Shown: one piece after another, positions 11,201 through 24,600 of the stretch
Position numbering within the stretch: the stretch's first letter is position 1
Layout: the number at the start of each line of letters is the position of its first letter
Assembly: GCA_003260075.1 (NCBI GenBank)
Contig: QLIY01000301.1
Location: forward strand, 100,411 to 164,410
Direction of reading: 5' to 3'
Source of the DNA: Phallusia mammillata
Taxonomy: Eukaryota; Chordata; Ascidiacea; Phlebobranchia; Ascidiidae
DNA: 64,000 nt
Made by a program: the position numbers and the translations under genes
The notes under the pieces: model-generated
Told to the model about the DNA's origin: nothing
What the model saw: only the letters and a program-made list of their open reading frames with translations
Database searches by the model: none

Positions 11201-12540
11201 CATGTTAAGTACATGGGCTATTTATTCAACAGCATGTACTGATGACAACTAATGCATGTGAAGTTCAGTATTGACAGCAGAATTGTTGTATCCCTATCAA
11301 TGAGTGGGGATTTTTACCTCGTGACATGTGACGCATGTAACAGTCAGAATGCATCTATTTTATTGCCAATATGTATCGGTTTTTCAGGGTTTATAGTATA
11401 TAACTACTATTTGAGTTTTAATGGCTGATATTGTATTTTTTTGGCATTTGCTGTTTCATTTTTTTCTCTTTTAACACTTAAATACACTAAGTTTGTATTC
11501 GGCCTTGGTCAGAGAGTATAGTAAGTTCGAGCAAAATTAATCAATTGCCACATTACCAGGCAGCAACCTGCCCAAAACTAATTAATTACCATGACTAATC
11601 TATACTAATTTTTGAACTTTCACATCTGGTATAAATATTGATTTGTTTAGTTTAATACAATGACTGTTAGCTCCAAAAATGAAACTACATGTTGTAATTT
11701 GTGTAGAAAGCATACAGCTTATTGTACCTAGCTCAGAAACAAAACCACATTTTGAAAATGGCTGGTATGAGACACAATGTAAAGTGTTCTGATAAATATG
11801 TACTCGTCAAAATAGCAACTTGTGAAATAAATGTTTTTTATTGTTCCCTATTTCTGTTGTTACAAGTAGTTCTGTATTTCATTGTTCAACTTGAGATTAA
11901 ATTTTGTTTTGTAATATTAAATTCGATCTTTTACAAGACTTCAGTGGATTTAAATGGTGTAAATCAGTGGTTGTCAAACTTTTTTATTGTCGGGGCCAAA
12001 TGGTGTTTTTTAAGTGTGTAGGGAGCCGCAAAAAAACGACACCTTGAGAACATCACTAAAGAAGATGACTTTGAAAGCTAAAATAGCAACGTTTGGTGGT
12101 TTTCTGAGGACTGGTGCGAGCCACAAAATAGGTAGTTGGGAGCCGCATGCGGCCCCGAAAACCGAGTTTGAGAACCAGTGGTGTAAATGCTTGAACAATA
12201 AAGCATGTCACTTTTGCATCTATTCCAGCCATTATTTTCATCATTAAATTTATTAGTCAATTCTATAAATATGATTACCAAAAACAAACTATTGCCACTT
12301 GGCAATATTGACATATGTCCTGTTGTTTTGCAGTGCGTTCGTTGGGTGGATGAGGCCAAGTTAAACCAGATGAGGCGAGACGGTATACGCTACTCCCGAG
12401 TCAAGCTCTACGACAACGACATATACTTTATCCCTCGAAATGTGATCCACCAATTCCGTACAGTTTCTTCTTCCACGAGTATAGCATGGCACATGAGACT
12501 GAAGGGCCTACATGGGGAACCAACATACATTAAACCCTAA
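5257..12540 (+). CDS. RSBN1: RSBN1/RSBN1L-type JmjC histone demethylase (KDM9 family)
   Basis: Five coding exons join in phase: 5257-7061, 8107-8355, 8945-9121, 9716-9824, 12334-12540 (TAA), 848 aa. The start is the first ATG in good context in the long first exon. Residues 1 to about 480 are low-complexity and basic, with Lys/His-rich runs ([14 protein letters not shown]) and four SUMO-type psi-K-x-E sites (VKME 335, IKQE 406, VKQE 416, IKEE 425). From about residue 500 the protein closely follows the conserved RSBN1 domain: [23 protein letters not shown]-type motif [12 protein letters not shown], and [17 protein letters not shown]. Known biology: the C. elegans relative DPY-21 and mouse RSBN1 demethylate H4K20me2 through a JmjC HxD centre. 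The likely metal ligands H717, D719 and H819 are retained. The donors after exons 1 and 2 (GTTGGT, GTCAGT) are weak but phase-consistent. Introns hold transposon relics and duplicated contig ends. Confidence 0.92.
7217..7473. repeat. G run (7338-7350) between two copies of about 120 bp
   Basis: Intron 1 of RSBN1. Sequence 7217-7339 recurs at 7351-7473 with small differences. It is interpreted as unmerged allelic contig ends separated by a filler run. Confidence 0.8.
9185..9450. mobile_element. hAT MITE, CAGTGGTGGGATTCA family (copy 1)
   Basis: Terminal repeats CAGTGGTGGGATT and (inverted) CAGTGGTGGGATTTAGC. Flanks AATGTAAG and ATTGTAAG match at 7 of 8 positions. The interior holds about three tandem units containing GTCCATTGACAGTAACCAG. 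Reverse orientation relative to the copies at 25631, 42092 and 51878. Lies in RSBN1 intron 3. Confidence 0.85.
10124..10965. repeat. Displaced duplicate contig between two G runs (10723-10732, 10956-10965)
   Basis: The segment 10734-10955 is a near copy of 10124-10364, but lies about 600 bp downstream, bounded on both sides by exactly 10 G. This looks like a small allelic contig scaffolded as extra sequence in RSBN1 intron 4. Confidence 0.75.
10970..11191. repeat. G run (11076-11085) between two copies of about 106 bp
   Basis: 10970-11075 and 11086-11191 are near identical (AAAGCG versus AAAGTG, ACGAATG versus ACAAATG). Intronic in RSBN1. Probable unmerged alleles. Confidence 0.8.
11965..12180. 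mobile_element. Non-autonomous hAT element with perfect 8-bp target duplication
   Basis: The 216-bp element starts CAGTGGTTGTCAAAC and ends GTTTGAGAACCAGTG. GTGTAAAT flanks it exactly on both sides (11957-11964 and 12181-12188). It shares TTATTGTCGGGGCCAAATG with the copy at 26233. It lies just upstream of the last RSBN1 exon. Confidence 0.9.
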
Positions 12541-15500
12541 ATGATGATCATTAAAGCATGTACACCTACAAAATGCAAATGGTCTCCATTGAAACATACC
12601 CGTTAGCAAGCCGTGGACGCAACAATTGCTTACAACTCTTTAAGGTGTACAGTGTGAGGTATTTACTATTTAAATGTGTTTCCTGTGTTCACACATGGGC
12701 AGAAGTGGCTGTGTTGCTAACACGTTAGTTTTTTTTATTCAAAGCAATAAGTTTTTCTGATGTTGTTCTCAGGATAATTTAAAGTGGGTAAATTTGTCAG
12801 GGAAATAACAACTGGTATACTGGGTAAAACAACTTTTTTAATTCAACTAAGATAAAACTGCTTTTAAAATTCCTAATAAATATGGCACCTTTGTTTGTGA
12901 AACAGGTTTTAGTCATGTTGGTGTTCTTAAAAGTAGGTTCTGTGTCATGCCATTAGCTTAGGTGACACATTGTTTTTTGTGCTAAAAAGCAATAAAATAA
13001 TGTTTGTACTTTACAAAATGTATTTGTTAAACAATGGGCATCTCTACAAATGGGAATTAACAGCAAGAACTTGCCTATTGTTTGAAAAAACACAACGTTG
13101 ACCTTCGAAATTTTCACTACAAATTCCGTATGCATTTCCAAAACAGCTGTTAATCAAGTTATCAAGCATAAACCTGTTTTTGGAATGTCTTACATTTTTT
13201 TGTGGTCGTGTTTAACAAATGAAACTTTCCAACACAAAATAACTTCGCAAGTTCCAAATTTGTCACTGATTTACTGCATCTTTTTCACCCTGATTTGGGA
13301 GCAAATTTTTCACCCAGACTGAAATCAAGCAAACGTTTCATGGCCATTGCCCATATGTGTTGCACAGTATTTTTTTCTGTTCGTTGGCATTTTATGTTTC
13401 CATTGCACTATTGTTTTGTTTTTCAATTATATGTGTCCTGTTGCGAGCATCGGTCAAAAGGGTTAGATTTTAAAAACGTCGTACAACATAAAATTAAATT
13501 AGTTTTGTTATTATTCCAACAGCCCAATTCAAAAGCATCTCATTTTTTGTTCCAACTTTTTACAATATTAAACCTTGTTTTATATTCTTATCGTACCATA
13601 AAAACATTCAATTTCGATTAATTGTAACAATTTTGCCAATGTTTTTTTAAAGTATTTTTGGCATGACATTCTTAATTGCTCTTGGACAATAGATTTAGAA
13701 ATTGGGGACAAAAAATGAACTGATCTTTTTGGTTTAGCTTTTTTTTTGTCATCCATGTATTTGACACTAAAATTGTTTAATTGTTATTTTTTCATTTTGG
13801 TTGGCCCTTACATGATTTTACCCAAATTTAGTTTTCAAGTATGTTGCAAAGTTGCAATGCTTTGGTGGATTTATTTGACCCAATGCTACCAGAACACAAT
13901 TCAAATTAAATAATTTTAAGATCAAAGAATTTTCATCTGTTAAAACAGTTTTAAAGTAAAATGTTCCTGTCAATTTTTCCTTTTTATTTTGTGCTCCCTG
14001 ATAAATTTTAGTTGAACTAATGGTATAAAAGCAGCAAAAATCCAGGTGCTATTACAGCACAAATACTAACTGGAGATTTATTTTCTAGGACATCCACCAG
14101 TCGTTCTTATTTACGTTCTGTGCTCAGTGTAAAAACACTGTGGTTTTCATTTGTCACTTTTTTGTCCGTTCTTAAAATTTGTTCTGTTACTTTTGAGTGG
14201 TCGATAGTAAAACTAGGAGCATATTTTTAAACAAAAAATATCTGCAAGCAGTTAAAAAATGTGATTATTGGCTTCAAACCTTTTAAACAACCAACCAATT
14301 TAGTTAAGAAGTTGTACATACCCTTTTGTTCCTGGGTTTTACATATTTTCTTTTTATGTGTAGTTTTATCACCCTATTGTACATTTTGTTGCGCTTCACA
14401 GCTAAAAAAGTCGCCGGGGGGGGGGGGGGGGGGAAATGTGTGTGTGTGTGCGTTGATTTGTGTCTTTCTTCATTTGACGGTATTAGTGCTTTTTGTGTGC
14501 TGGAGTTCATTTTAACCTGATGCCAAAAAGTGTTGGCTATTTATCTGTTTCGAAAACTGCTCAATAGTAGCATTTACCACAGTTTAACATTTTCCTAACA
14601 CAACCATGCTCTACATAAAGCTAATATTCAATGCCCTTGGTTGTATGGCACCTCAGGTTGGCCTATAATCTACATTTGTGTAGTTCCCTAATTTTGTCAA
14701 CATAATAATGTATATCTTGGCATGAGTTTTCGCTTAACACAGCAGTATCCTTTTTGTACACTTTTATATATGGTGCTATCAAACGTTTAAACCCACCTGA
14801 ACAACGCAAGAATTTTATGATCTTCACCCAATGCCCAGTTGAAGCTGTTCTAGCAATTCCTTAATCAGCAACCCTGACACAAACGTACTGCTGCCTGTTC
14901 GGGTGCTCCTCTAAAGATGTACAAATGTATTTTTATACTGTCCAACTTTTGACTGTGTTTTTGACAATCATCTGAAATAGGTCTAGGAGCCTGAATGCCC
15001 CAACTCTAAAGGGTTACAGCCATAAGTAACCCATGCTCGCTGACCTTTTTGTACAAAAGCAAAATATTAGTCTGTAGTTGGTCTCTTCCCCTGCGGACGA
15101 CCATCTTTTGTCTAAGATGTTTTATTTTGCTCGTCAACAAACTTCAAAAATATATTGTACACATGATAATCCCGTGGTGTTCATTTTCGCCAGTGCAGAT
15201 TGGTGAAATCAGGTGTTACATGAAAATAGTGGTTTAAATTGCATTCTACACTCAAATGGAAAGATGACTATTTTCTCATAAATGCAGAAACAAAGTTCTT
15301 GCAACTTATTGATTTATAAATCCCAATTGTTAAAAGCGGGGGGGGGGGGGTTTAAATTGCATTCTACACTCAAATGGAAAGATGACTATTTTCTCCTAAA
15401 TGCAGAAACAAAGTTCTTGCGACTTATTGATTTATAAATCCCAATTGTTAAAAGCATTGACTTTGATTAAATATGTCATTGGGTAACATAAATAATGAAC

Positions 15501-15569
15501 AAAAAATAACATAGCAAAGGTATTGCACAAATTGTAAAATTGATATGAACTGAAGTGTGTTGAGAATCA
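12541..15569. other. Convergent intergenic region, RSBN1 and COMMD7 3' ends
   Basis: A+T-rich sequence with no supported exon. The proximal part is probably the RSBN1 3'UTR; AATAAA-type hexamers occur at about 12875 and 12992. An 18-base G run at 14416-14433 runs into a TGTGTG repeat, with no duplicated flanks. Another G run at 15338-15350 separates two copies of about 105 bp (15233-15337 and 15351-15455). Open frames seen here are short and unsupported. Confidence 0.6.
15233..15455. repeat. G run (15338-15350) between two copies of about 105 bp
   Basis: Both copies start TTTAAATTGCATTCTACAC and differ at a few bases. It lies just beyond the COMMD7 stop and would inflate its 3'UTR. Probable allelic contig ends. 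Confidence 0.8.
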
Positions 15570-16875
15570 TTAAGTCATTGCATCCATCTCAAGTTTAGCT
15601 CTTTCCATTTCATGCATGAAATCATAAAACTGAGAAAGACTCATTTCAAGAAGAACATTTTCTGTTGAAGTTCCTTTGGCAACAACCAGTTTTAACTGAA
15701 AGAATGAAAACAAAATTGCTTCATAAATTAACAAAGGCAAAAAATTACTCTTTTATATGAAAAACAAGGTGCCATTTTATTCTGCCCTATACTGTTTTGA
15801 ACAGTCTTTAAAAAACAACAAATAAAATATATTGATACAGTGGTTTTTGATTGCAGATTTTTCGAAATTTTGTTTCATTTAAGAGGTAGCAAATGTAAAA
15901 AAAAGACATTTTTTTGACATTTTCAATGCATTTGGTATGTATTCTGTTCCAGTATAAAATTGAAACAATAATTGTCATTTAAAATTCATGGCGGACACAA
16001 AACACTAAGATTTAAGCTGTTGCTGCCAGGCATAATATCAAATTTACAGAGCTCTTCTGGCAATTGCATTTTTATACCACTGTTTCGACAGCCTATACAG
16101 GCCCTTCATCACGGTATATAACAATGAATAAAAAATAGTAGTACAGTGCACAATAAACACTGTACTAAACACCATATTTCAGTTTACCTGAATAAAACAA
16201 GTTCCAACCCGGCGTAGTTCGCTGCTGGATGCGGTAACACCAAACTTCCACTCCATGTCAACTAGTCGTTTTGCTAAAAGTTCAGCTGGATTTATTTCTG
16301 CACGGGTCTCTAGGTTTTTCTTCCATGCTTGGCAAAATTGGGAACCCCGTTTTGCATTAATTTGTAACAATTGCAAGTCACTGTAAAGTTGACCGCTGGT
16401 TAATTTTGACTGTGATGCCTCTGTAAAAGATGTAAAGCATATAAAATGATACATTTTCCCACCAAATTTTAAATCAACTTTTAACATAAATAAAAAACTT
16501 CACAAATATAATTTTGTTAAAATGACATTACTTTTACCATCTTACCTTGGGACAAAATTAAAAGCATTTTAAACATTTCTTTGACATTTTCAACAGCAAT
16601 CCCATGGTCATTGGAATATGTATTAAGTAGATTATTAAGTTCCTCCTTTAAATCAGTATCTCCAAGAAAAACAAATACATAATCGACAAGCTGGGAATAT
16701 TGCTGAAACAAAGATATCATGGTAAATTAATCACAATATTAGAAAGTATATAACCTTATTAAACAGTTGGTTTTACCTGAGATGTGAGACCATTCAGTTC
16801 CTTAGCTTGGGCAAAAAAATCTTCTGGCGGTTGGCCCTGGCAAAAATTGAACGTTTTCGTCTTTTCACTGGTCAT
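15570..16875 (-). CDS. COMMD7: COMM domain-containing protein 7
   Basis: Four minus-strand exons in phase: 16777-16875 (ATG), 16546-16702, 16188-16420, 15570-15695 (TAA), giving 204 aa against about 200 for human COMMD7. The N-terminal helical half contains QQYSQLVDYVFVFLG. The C-terminal COMM domain starts VDMEWKFGVTASSSELRRVG (about residue 139) and continues through TENVLLEMSLSQFYDFMHEM, closely matching the family and COMMD7 in particular. The COMM domain mediates assembly of the ten-subunit COMMD ring of the CCC/Commander complex in endosomal recycling; COMMD7 has also been linked to NF-kB control. Head-to-head with the PIX gene, starts 1.8 kb apart. Exons are undamaged; introns are short. 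Confidence 0.92.
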
Positions 16876-18658
16876 TTGAGCAATTTAATTAGTATTTACA
16901 TTAATTATATCTTTGGTAACTGGTAATATATGGAGTTCTGGCAAAAAATTCTGTTTTGGAAAAAATATCAATTTCCATGAAACTGTGCTTATTCTACCGT
17001 GACCGTTCGGCATGAGTGATTTCTTTTTTCCCGAAAAAATGGTCATGCGTGACCGACTAAAACTTCCTTTATCGTAGCTCGTACTCGTAGGTTTTTCGCA
17101 TTAAGCTGTCGGTTTTTCATTTTTTTGCAGTTCTGACTGGAATTTTACTTTCAGATATTTTCTAAACCACATGTCAAATGCGTTTGGCCATTTACAGCTA
17201 TGCTAATTGATTTATTCCTTCAATGCAAATATATTATCATATGATGTGGTTTCAGTGGGCTGTTTTGTTGAAATGCGTTTTTCATTTTTCTGCTATAGGT
17301 TACATATTTTTTACTTGTGCTTAACATATGCAACCAATGAAGGCAGCTAAAAGTATTAGACATATTTTAGTTTTTGTGTCAAATGCTGTAAAGCAAAATT
17401 TGTTGTTTTAGTTCGTTAAACTTAGCTTCATGTGATTAACAATTGGTCTCTGAAACAATTTTGTTCTTGCTATGTATAAATTAAATGTTGATTAAAAGAC
17501 TGCTAAGCTTTCATCCCAAAACAATGTACATTACAATTTGGGGGGGGGGGAAATGCTGTAAAGCAGAATTTGTTGTTTTAGTTCGTTAAACTTAGCTTCA
17601 TGTGATCAACAATTGGTCTCTGAAACCATTATGTTCTTGCTACCTATGTATAAATTGAAAATTGAATAAAAGACTGCTAAGCTTTCATCCCAAAACAATG
17701 TACATTACAATTTGTCTAAAACATGTAAATGTTTCTCATGAGACTCAAGGGATATCTTGAGGTGAATCCTGGTTTGTCAAAGACAGGCACTTACAGAAGA
17801 CGTTTTTCTCATTAATGGAGTCACAAACCTTATTTACAGCTCAGTAAAACTTTTTATTCACTAACTTACAGCACAGATTCATGTTTACCTGAAGAACAAC
17901 GCACACAGCAACAATAACTTTTGGTGTTATTTTATAATGTAGTGGCATCACCTATTACCCCGTTTAGAATTGAGCAAATAAATTGTAAAAACTTGTACCT
18001 CTATTGCCTATAAGGGTTCAGATATTCATCTATAAACTCCTTAAGGACTGACAGTCTCATATCAATCTGATTCCTATATCAAATCCTAAAAAGTATGAAA
18101 TCTGAACAAATAATTATCCGTCTAAATTTGACTTCTTGCTTCAAGCCCATGTTGCCTGTTTAATTATACAGTGGAATTATTTATTCACATGAGCTTTTAA
18201 ATGTCAGAAAACTGGTGTTTGGTTGAAATGTAGACAGACTGTGTGCCTGTTGTCAATACAGCAATAAGAACAAATATTAAACTTGCAGTGACTAAGTTTT
18301 TGAATATCATTGGTTAATTTTGTGAGGTTATTGTTGTTTGATGGGGCATCTGCTTATGACAATTTGTGTTTTGTATTGTTTTATCTGATCAGAAAACATT
18401 GCAAAATGGTTAAAAGAATCATACTGTAATTCCTTGGTTGCCTATTGGCTAAAATGTGGTTACTCAAATTAATTTTAACTGTGCAGGGTTATTCTGAATG
18501 GATGGTATATCCTTGGTACTTGTTGCATATTTCTAAGATGTGGTTAATATGGTTACTAAAAAATCATTTTCATTGTGCAGGGTTAATTTTGAATGGAAGA
18601 TATATCTAAATAAAGTTACTAAACACAAGGCTTTTGTCTGTAACTTTTTCCTTGTACA
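16876..18658. promoter_or_regulatory. Divergent COMMD7 / PIX intergenic region
   Basis: Contains the 5' flanks of both genes. No core promoter element can be placed with confidence. A G run at 17541-17550 separates two copies of about 160 bp (17382-17540 and 17551-17715), so the true distance is probably shorter. Part may be 5'UTR or first intron of the PIX gene, since vertebrate PIX genes often have upstream exons. Confidence 0.45.
17382..17715. repeat. G run (17541-17550) between two copies of about 160 bp
   Basis: Both copies begin AAATGCTGTAAAGCA and end CATTACAATTTG, with scattered differences including a 4-base indel (CTACCTATG versus CTATG). Interpreted as two haplotypes. Confidence 0.8.
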
Positions 18659-19468
18659 ATGGGAGAGTTTGTGTTGCCCAAAGTAAAAGCCAAGTACTCC
18701 TATCAGAGGCAAAATGAAGATGAATTGACTTTTGGCAAGGGAGCTATCATTCAGGTGCTCTTGATACATATTTTTGCAGATAAATTACTGGTTTTACCAT
18801 TTCTTATAATAATAGACAATAACTGTGGTCATCATTTGCTTGATCACTTAAATTAACTTGTAAATGTGTTGACAAATTTTGCCCAAGATAATTAAGATTA
18901 GTTGTTGTTTGTAATGTTCAACCCTGTCGGCCCAACATTTACCCCACTAGCCCCCCAAAATGGGTCTATTTTGTAAACAATGTCAGAATTGAATGAAATT
19001 TACATAGCTTGTGGAGTGTGCCATTTGTAGGTGTAGAATGTTGTGTTCAACCCTGTCGCCCCAACATTTATCCCACTAGCCCCCCAAAATAGTTCAGTTT
19101 TTTAAACAATGTATGAATTAAATGAAATTTGGACAGTTTGTAGAGTGTACCATTTGTAGGTGTTGATTGTTGTGTTAAACTTTGTAGTACCTATCATTTA
19201 CTCCACTAGACTCCTACAGTCATGTACAATTAACCAATAATAGGAGCTGATTGTTGTGTTTTAGCCTATTTTCTCACTATATTTAATACTCAGATAGTCA
19301 TAAAATAGAAAAACCTTCAAAAATGTATGAATGGAGTGAATTTAAATAGTCTTTACTCCATATAGCATATTTATTTATGCACAGTACCAATCACTGTGTT
19401 TGACGATACAATGCCAAACTCTCTCATTGTTATCTCTTGAAATGCATTATTTACAACTTTGCATGTGT

Positions 19469-19537
<69 letters not shown>

Positions 19538-19597
19538 AATGTATGTTAAGAAAAATGTCACAGTGTATGTGCAATGGCAATATGTGCTAAGCCACCC

Positions 19598-19684
<87 letters not shown>

Positions 19685-21571
19685 GTAACTTTCATTTCAT
19701 ATTTGCAGTTGACAACAAAAGATGATGGTGGATGGTATGAGGGAAAATACAATGGTAAAGTTGGATGGTTCCCTAGCAACTTTGTCAAGGAAATTAAAAA
19801 ATCTGCCGGTAAGCTTCCTAAAACTTTAGTTTAACTGGGCTGTTAAACAGTAAAAAACGACCCAAAAAAATTTGCATGTGCTATATTTTAGGTTCCTTTC
19901 TTTTGGTTTAAATTTTTTGTGCTGTAACCAATATGAACTATTGAAAAGGTTTCAATATTTGGTTAGATTATTGTGTCATGTGTTATCCATTTTGAAAAAG
20001 CTGTTATGGACTAAATGCTGAACGAATCTGTTGTCTCATGGACGGTAAAGGACACATGAAGGTTATAACATATACATGTCATGCTGGCTAAAAGGTTTAC
20101 ATGGCAAAACAGATAGACAGGGAAAAATGTTCAACGCATCTAAATGTTTGATCCAAACAATTTTATGACCTCATAAATCAAGAAAATTAGGCTTCATGGT
20201 CTGTGCACTGTACCAACTAAAAATATTTTGTTAAAAGTTCTGTGTATAAGTAAACTACTTTTTTGATGAAATACAGTAAACCTTGGTTAATCTGAAACCA
20301 TTCGCACCCCAACAAATTGTCCGGATTATGTAAAGATCCATATCAACCGATGTCAATCAGTTCAAGCCTTACAACATTAAAAATCATTTGTACCTCCAGT
20401 TTTGTCCCAATTAGGAGAAGATCTGAATTAACCAACTCCGGTTTAACGAAGGTTTACTATGCAAATTTTGCAGTGGTTTAGCTTTTATTGATGTTTTTAC
20501 ATAATACTCCCTTCTCCCTCAATTTTGCAAAGCTACAGGGGACCTTGTATCCCTTGAGACCAGTTTTACGGCATAGCATTAACCTACTCTGGTCTGAATG
20601 TTATCTAATGCCCTTTAATAATTTTAGCTGACCGATCGAATAGTCCAGCCACATCACAAAAACAAGTTGTAAAAAAAGAGGATGTCGCACAGTCCCAAGA
20701 GACCAAGAGAGAGTTTTACCAGCAGGTACAGTGTTAAAAATGATGTGATTTAAACTTGGTACTACAGATAGTAAAGTTTAGTTTTTTTACCCTCTTTGTA
20801 TTCTGACCCTGTGCATAACAATAAAAATTTTACATGATGTAAAACTAATTTTTTTACTAATTTTTTAATTTTTTTTAGCCAAATTTTACACCTGGAATGA
20901 AAAACTAAATAGTCGTCTTTTTAAATAAACCTGTGACAAGCTTTTGTTTACAACTTTAGCCAAAATGCTTCCACTTTTGCTGAAACTGTTAGTTTGTCCC
21001 ATTATGACAAAACAAATAGACAAAATTGTAAATACGTCTGTGACATCTTTTGAAAAAGGGCAAAAATTACAAATAGTGCACTGGTTAAGAATCACACTTT
21101 TATTAGATAGAAAAAAAAACATTTACGTACCCAAAGAACCCAGTAAATACTGATTATAACAAATCCAATGTGTATTGTAGACAGCCCTGAAGATATATAT
21201 AAATAACTTGCGCTTAAACTTTACTATTAACTTTGTTTTATTTTGAAGGTGTTAAAAAACTTTCTTGAGACTGAATGGCAGCACGTTAGAGAAATTCAAA
21301 ACCTGCTGAAGATATATTTGCAACCAATGAGTGGTCAGAATGATGTACTTTCCACAAAAGATTTCCATTTGTTGTGTGGAAATCTTGAGGAGATTTATAA
21401 CTTTCAGAACAAGTTTATCCAAGAAATTGAAGAATGCTCAAAGTAGGTTTTTTGAGTTTAATGTATTGGTTTGGTAGTAGTGATGGGATGAGTACCCGGT
21501 ACTCGGTATCGACGGTATCGAATGATTTCAGTGGTATCGTACTCGGTAAATATTTTGTCTCAGCTTTCGAT

Positions 21572-21652
<81 letters not shown>

Positions 21653-24600
21653 AGCACAAAATTGGAAAAAAGTTCCGCCAGTTTATGTATACCTTTTTCG
21701 CTATCATGTGGAGATTACATTTTTCGGCATGCGTGTGTGTGCACCTGTACCCCGGCCATGGCACATAAATCAGCCAGTGATATACTAGTACAATACTACA
21801 GGGGGGGGGGTACATTTTTCGGCATGCGTGTGTGTGCACCTGTACCACGGCCATGGCACATAAATCAGCCAGTGATATACTAGTACAATACTACACTTAA
21901 GTACTCGGTAATCGTACTCAGTATCGAAGGTATATACATGTGGTACTCGTACTCGGTATCGATACTCGCTTCAAAACCTGGTATCGTCCCCCCATCACTA
22001 TTTGGTAGTGCTAATAATAGTATGGAATCTAGTTCTGTTTCTTATATACTCTTGAACCTTGCCTTGTATTTTCAAAAATAGATTTTATTTCAAAAATAGA
22101 TTTAAAAGTTATTTTTAACCATGTAAACAGCATGGTCCAATTAGTGGTTGGCAAGCCTGGACAAGTTATAACAGGACTGGACGAATATTGTCCAGATTGC
22201 CAAAAAGTGCTATAATGTTTGTTATAAGTAGGAATGGATAGATAATACTGTGCATATTCCGGTGGCTATATTTAAAGTATATAGTTTGCTTATGACTGGT
22301 ATTTTAAACATATATATGCCAACAACTGTAGTGTTGAGTAACTGCATCAAAGAATAAACTGATAAAATAGCACATACAACACTATTGATGGGAGTTGGTT
22401 TTGTCTTTGGATTTGGTTGCGCCTATCCACCGTTTGATTTGAGACTTGAATTCTGCTTTGTCACTTTTTTCCACATTTGTACTCTTCAAGTTTGTGTGCT
22501 TTGTGTAGCTTTTTTATCTACCCTTAAAGTGGTGGTGCATGTTTACTTATGATTTATGACTTGACTTGGAGATACAAATGCTGTGTAGGTGCATAAAAAT
22601 AACCTAAGGTTACTTAGGCAAACAGTCTGCAATACTTTATGTTACTCGTCTGAATTTTTTCTAGAACAGTGCTACTTTACTGATTAAAGTCATGCTTGGT
22701 GTAGCTTGTGTCATATCATGAACCACTATTGACGTAAAATAGCAGTCTCTATGCATACTTTGTGTCTGCAGTTGTAAAATTTTTAAGGAGTCATTTCATG
22801 ATGCTGGACACATCACATGTACAGCAACCTACATATAATGGTCACAATAATGTTGTGCAAAACTGACCAGTTTTGGGCATGATATTGTGGATCCGCCTTT
22901 ATTATGGGTCACATTTCTTGAAGGCGACACAAATTGCCTTTGTCTGTATTTTTTTTTACTTTTTCATTTTTCCTTGTTTCTGTCCAGTTTGGACAGTATT
23001 GTTTTCTGTCTAGTTTGTTTCAACCATATGGTCAAGAGAGAGTGCTTCAAACTAGTTTAAACTTCCAAACCTGTTTGTTAGTTATCAGATGATGATCCTT
23101 CCAAAGTTTAACCCAGGATGACCCAGTGGTTCACCCACAAGGGGGGGGGGTCAGCAACCTCAGACAATGGTCAGAATAATGTTGCGCGGTATATACTGAC
23201 TAGTTTTGGCATGATATTGTGGATCCGCCTTTATTATGGGTCCCATTTCTAGAAGGCGACACAAATTGCCTTAGTCAATATTTTTTTTTTACTTTTTCAT
23301 TTTTCCTTGTTTCTGTCCAGTTAGGACAGTATTGTTTTCTGTCTGGTTTGTTCCAAGGGGGGGGGGTGGTCAAGAAAGAGTGCTTCAAACTAGTTTAAAC
23401 TTCCAAACTTGTTTGTTAGTTGTCCGATGTTGATCCTTCCAAAGTTTAACCCAGGATGACCCAGTGGTTCACCCACAACCCTTTAAAAATGATTTTTTTA
23501 ATGGCTATACTTACTTAAGTACATGATCCAGGGTTATCATTTTAATTTATGACAAATCCTTACTCGTCCTAAACTTTTTTTTATGTTTGTCCAATAGCGA
23601 ATCCATCGCAGACCTGTATATGGTTGTGACTTGGCAATTGCCGACCCTTGATCTTAAACATGGCTTTGAATGGAATTTAGAACACTGCTTTTTCACGTAG
23701 GTTGCCTTATGTCCAGCAGCACGTTGGTCAAAGTTTTGAGAAGAGCAGCGATAAGTTTGACACCTTGTTTAACGAATATTGTGGGAACCACCCAACTGCA
23801 GTGCATGTCCTACAAACCCACCGGGACTCACTATCTAAGTAAGTTTCTCTGCATCAGACAATAATATGGCAATATTTATATTATATATATATAACTTGTG
23901 GAGCAATGATGTATATCAGTGCTCTTCAACCTTTTTAGTGGCACGGAACCATTAAGGTGCTTTGTTCAACTTTGCGGGACCACCTTTATAAAATAAACGA
24001 TTAAACGATTCACTGAAAAGCCTGTATGCAGTGGTGGGATTCAGCCAGTTCGCACCGGTTCTATAGAACCGTCTTACGAAATTTTACGAGATCAGCGAAC
24101 CGGTTAGCATTACTGGTTACTGTCAATCGACTTTTTGTAACAGACCCGGCTGAAAAATATGACTTTTGTGATAGAACCGGTAACAATAAAATAATTTTCA
24201 TGAATGTAATGCAAGTAGGCTGCATTAAAGAAAAAAAGATGCATTTTTACTTGACATACCCCAAGCACATCATAAAGGTTGACTTCAATTAAATGATTCA
24301 CTGAAACACATTGGCATGCTATTTGGATCGGTCGTTTCTACATTTATCTTGCAAGTTAGCTAGAGACTAGGATGTATCAAGGTTATATTTATTACGCCAC
24401 AATTGATCAATGGTGTGACAAAGGTTAACTAGATGGTATAGGCGTTGTTCGAAAACAATGATATTATTAATCAGTCGTGTTTGAATTGCTACACCAAACC
24501 GCTGCGAATTCTCGCGCAACCCTTAAAGTGCACGGAACCCTTGAAAGAGTTGTACGGAACCCTAGGGTTCTGAAGATTCCCGGTTGAAGAACTCTGATGT

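Noticed and set aside
19371..19834. Long poly-glycine or poly-proline reading frames
   Set aside because: They arise only from translating G runs in either direction; the runs look like gap filler, and flanking parts belong to PIX intron 1 and exon 2.
21415..21883. Poly-Gly/poly-Pro frames over the 80-G run
   Set aside because: Same filler artefact inside a hAT element.
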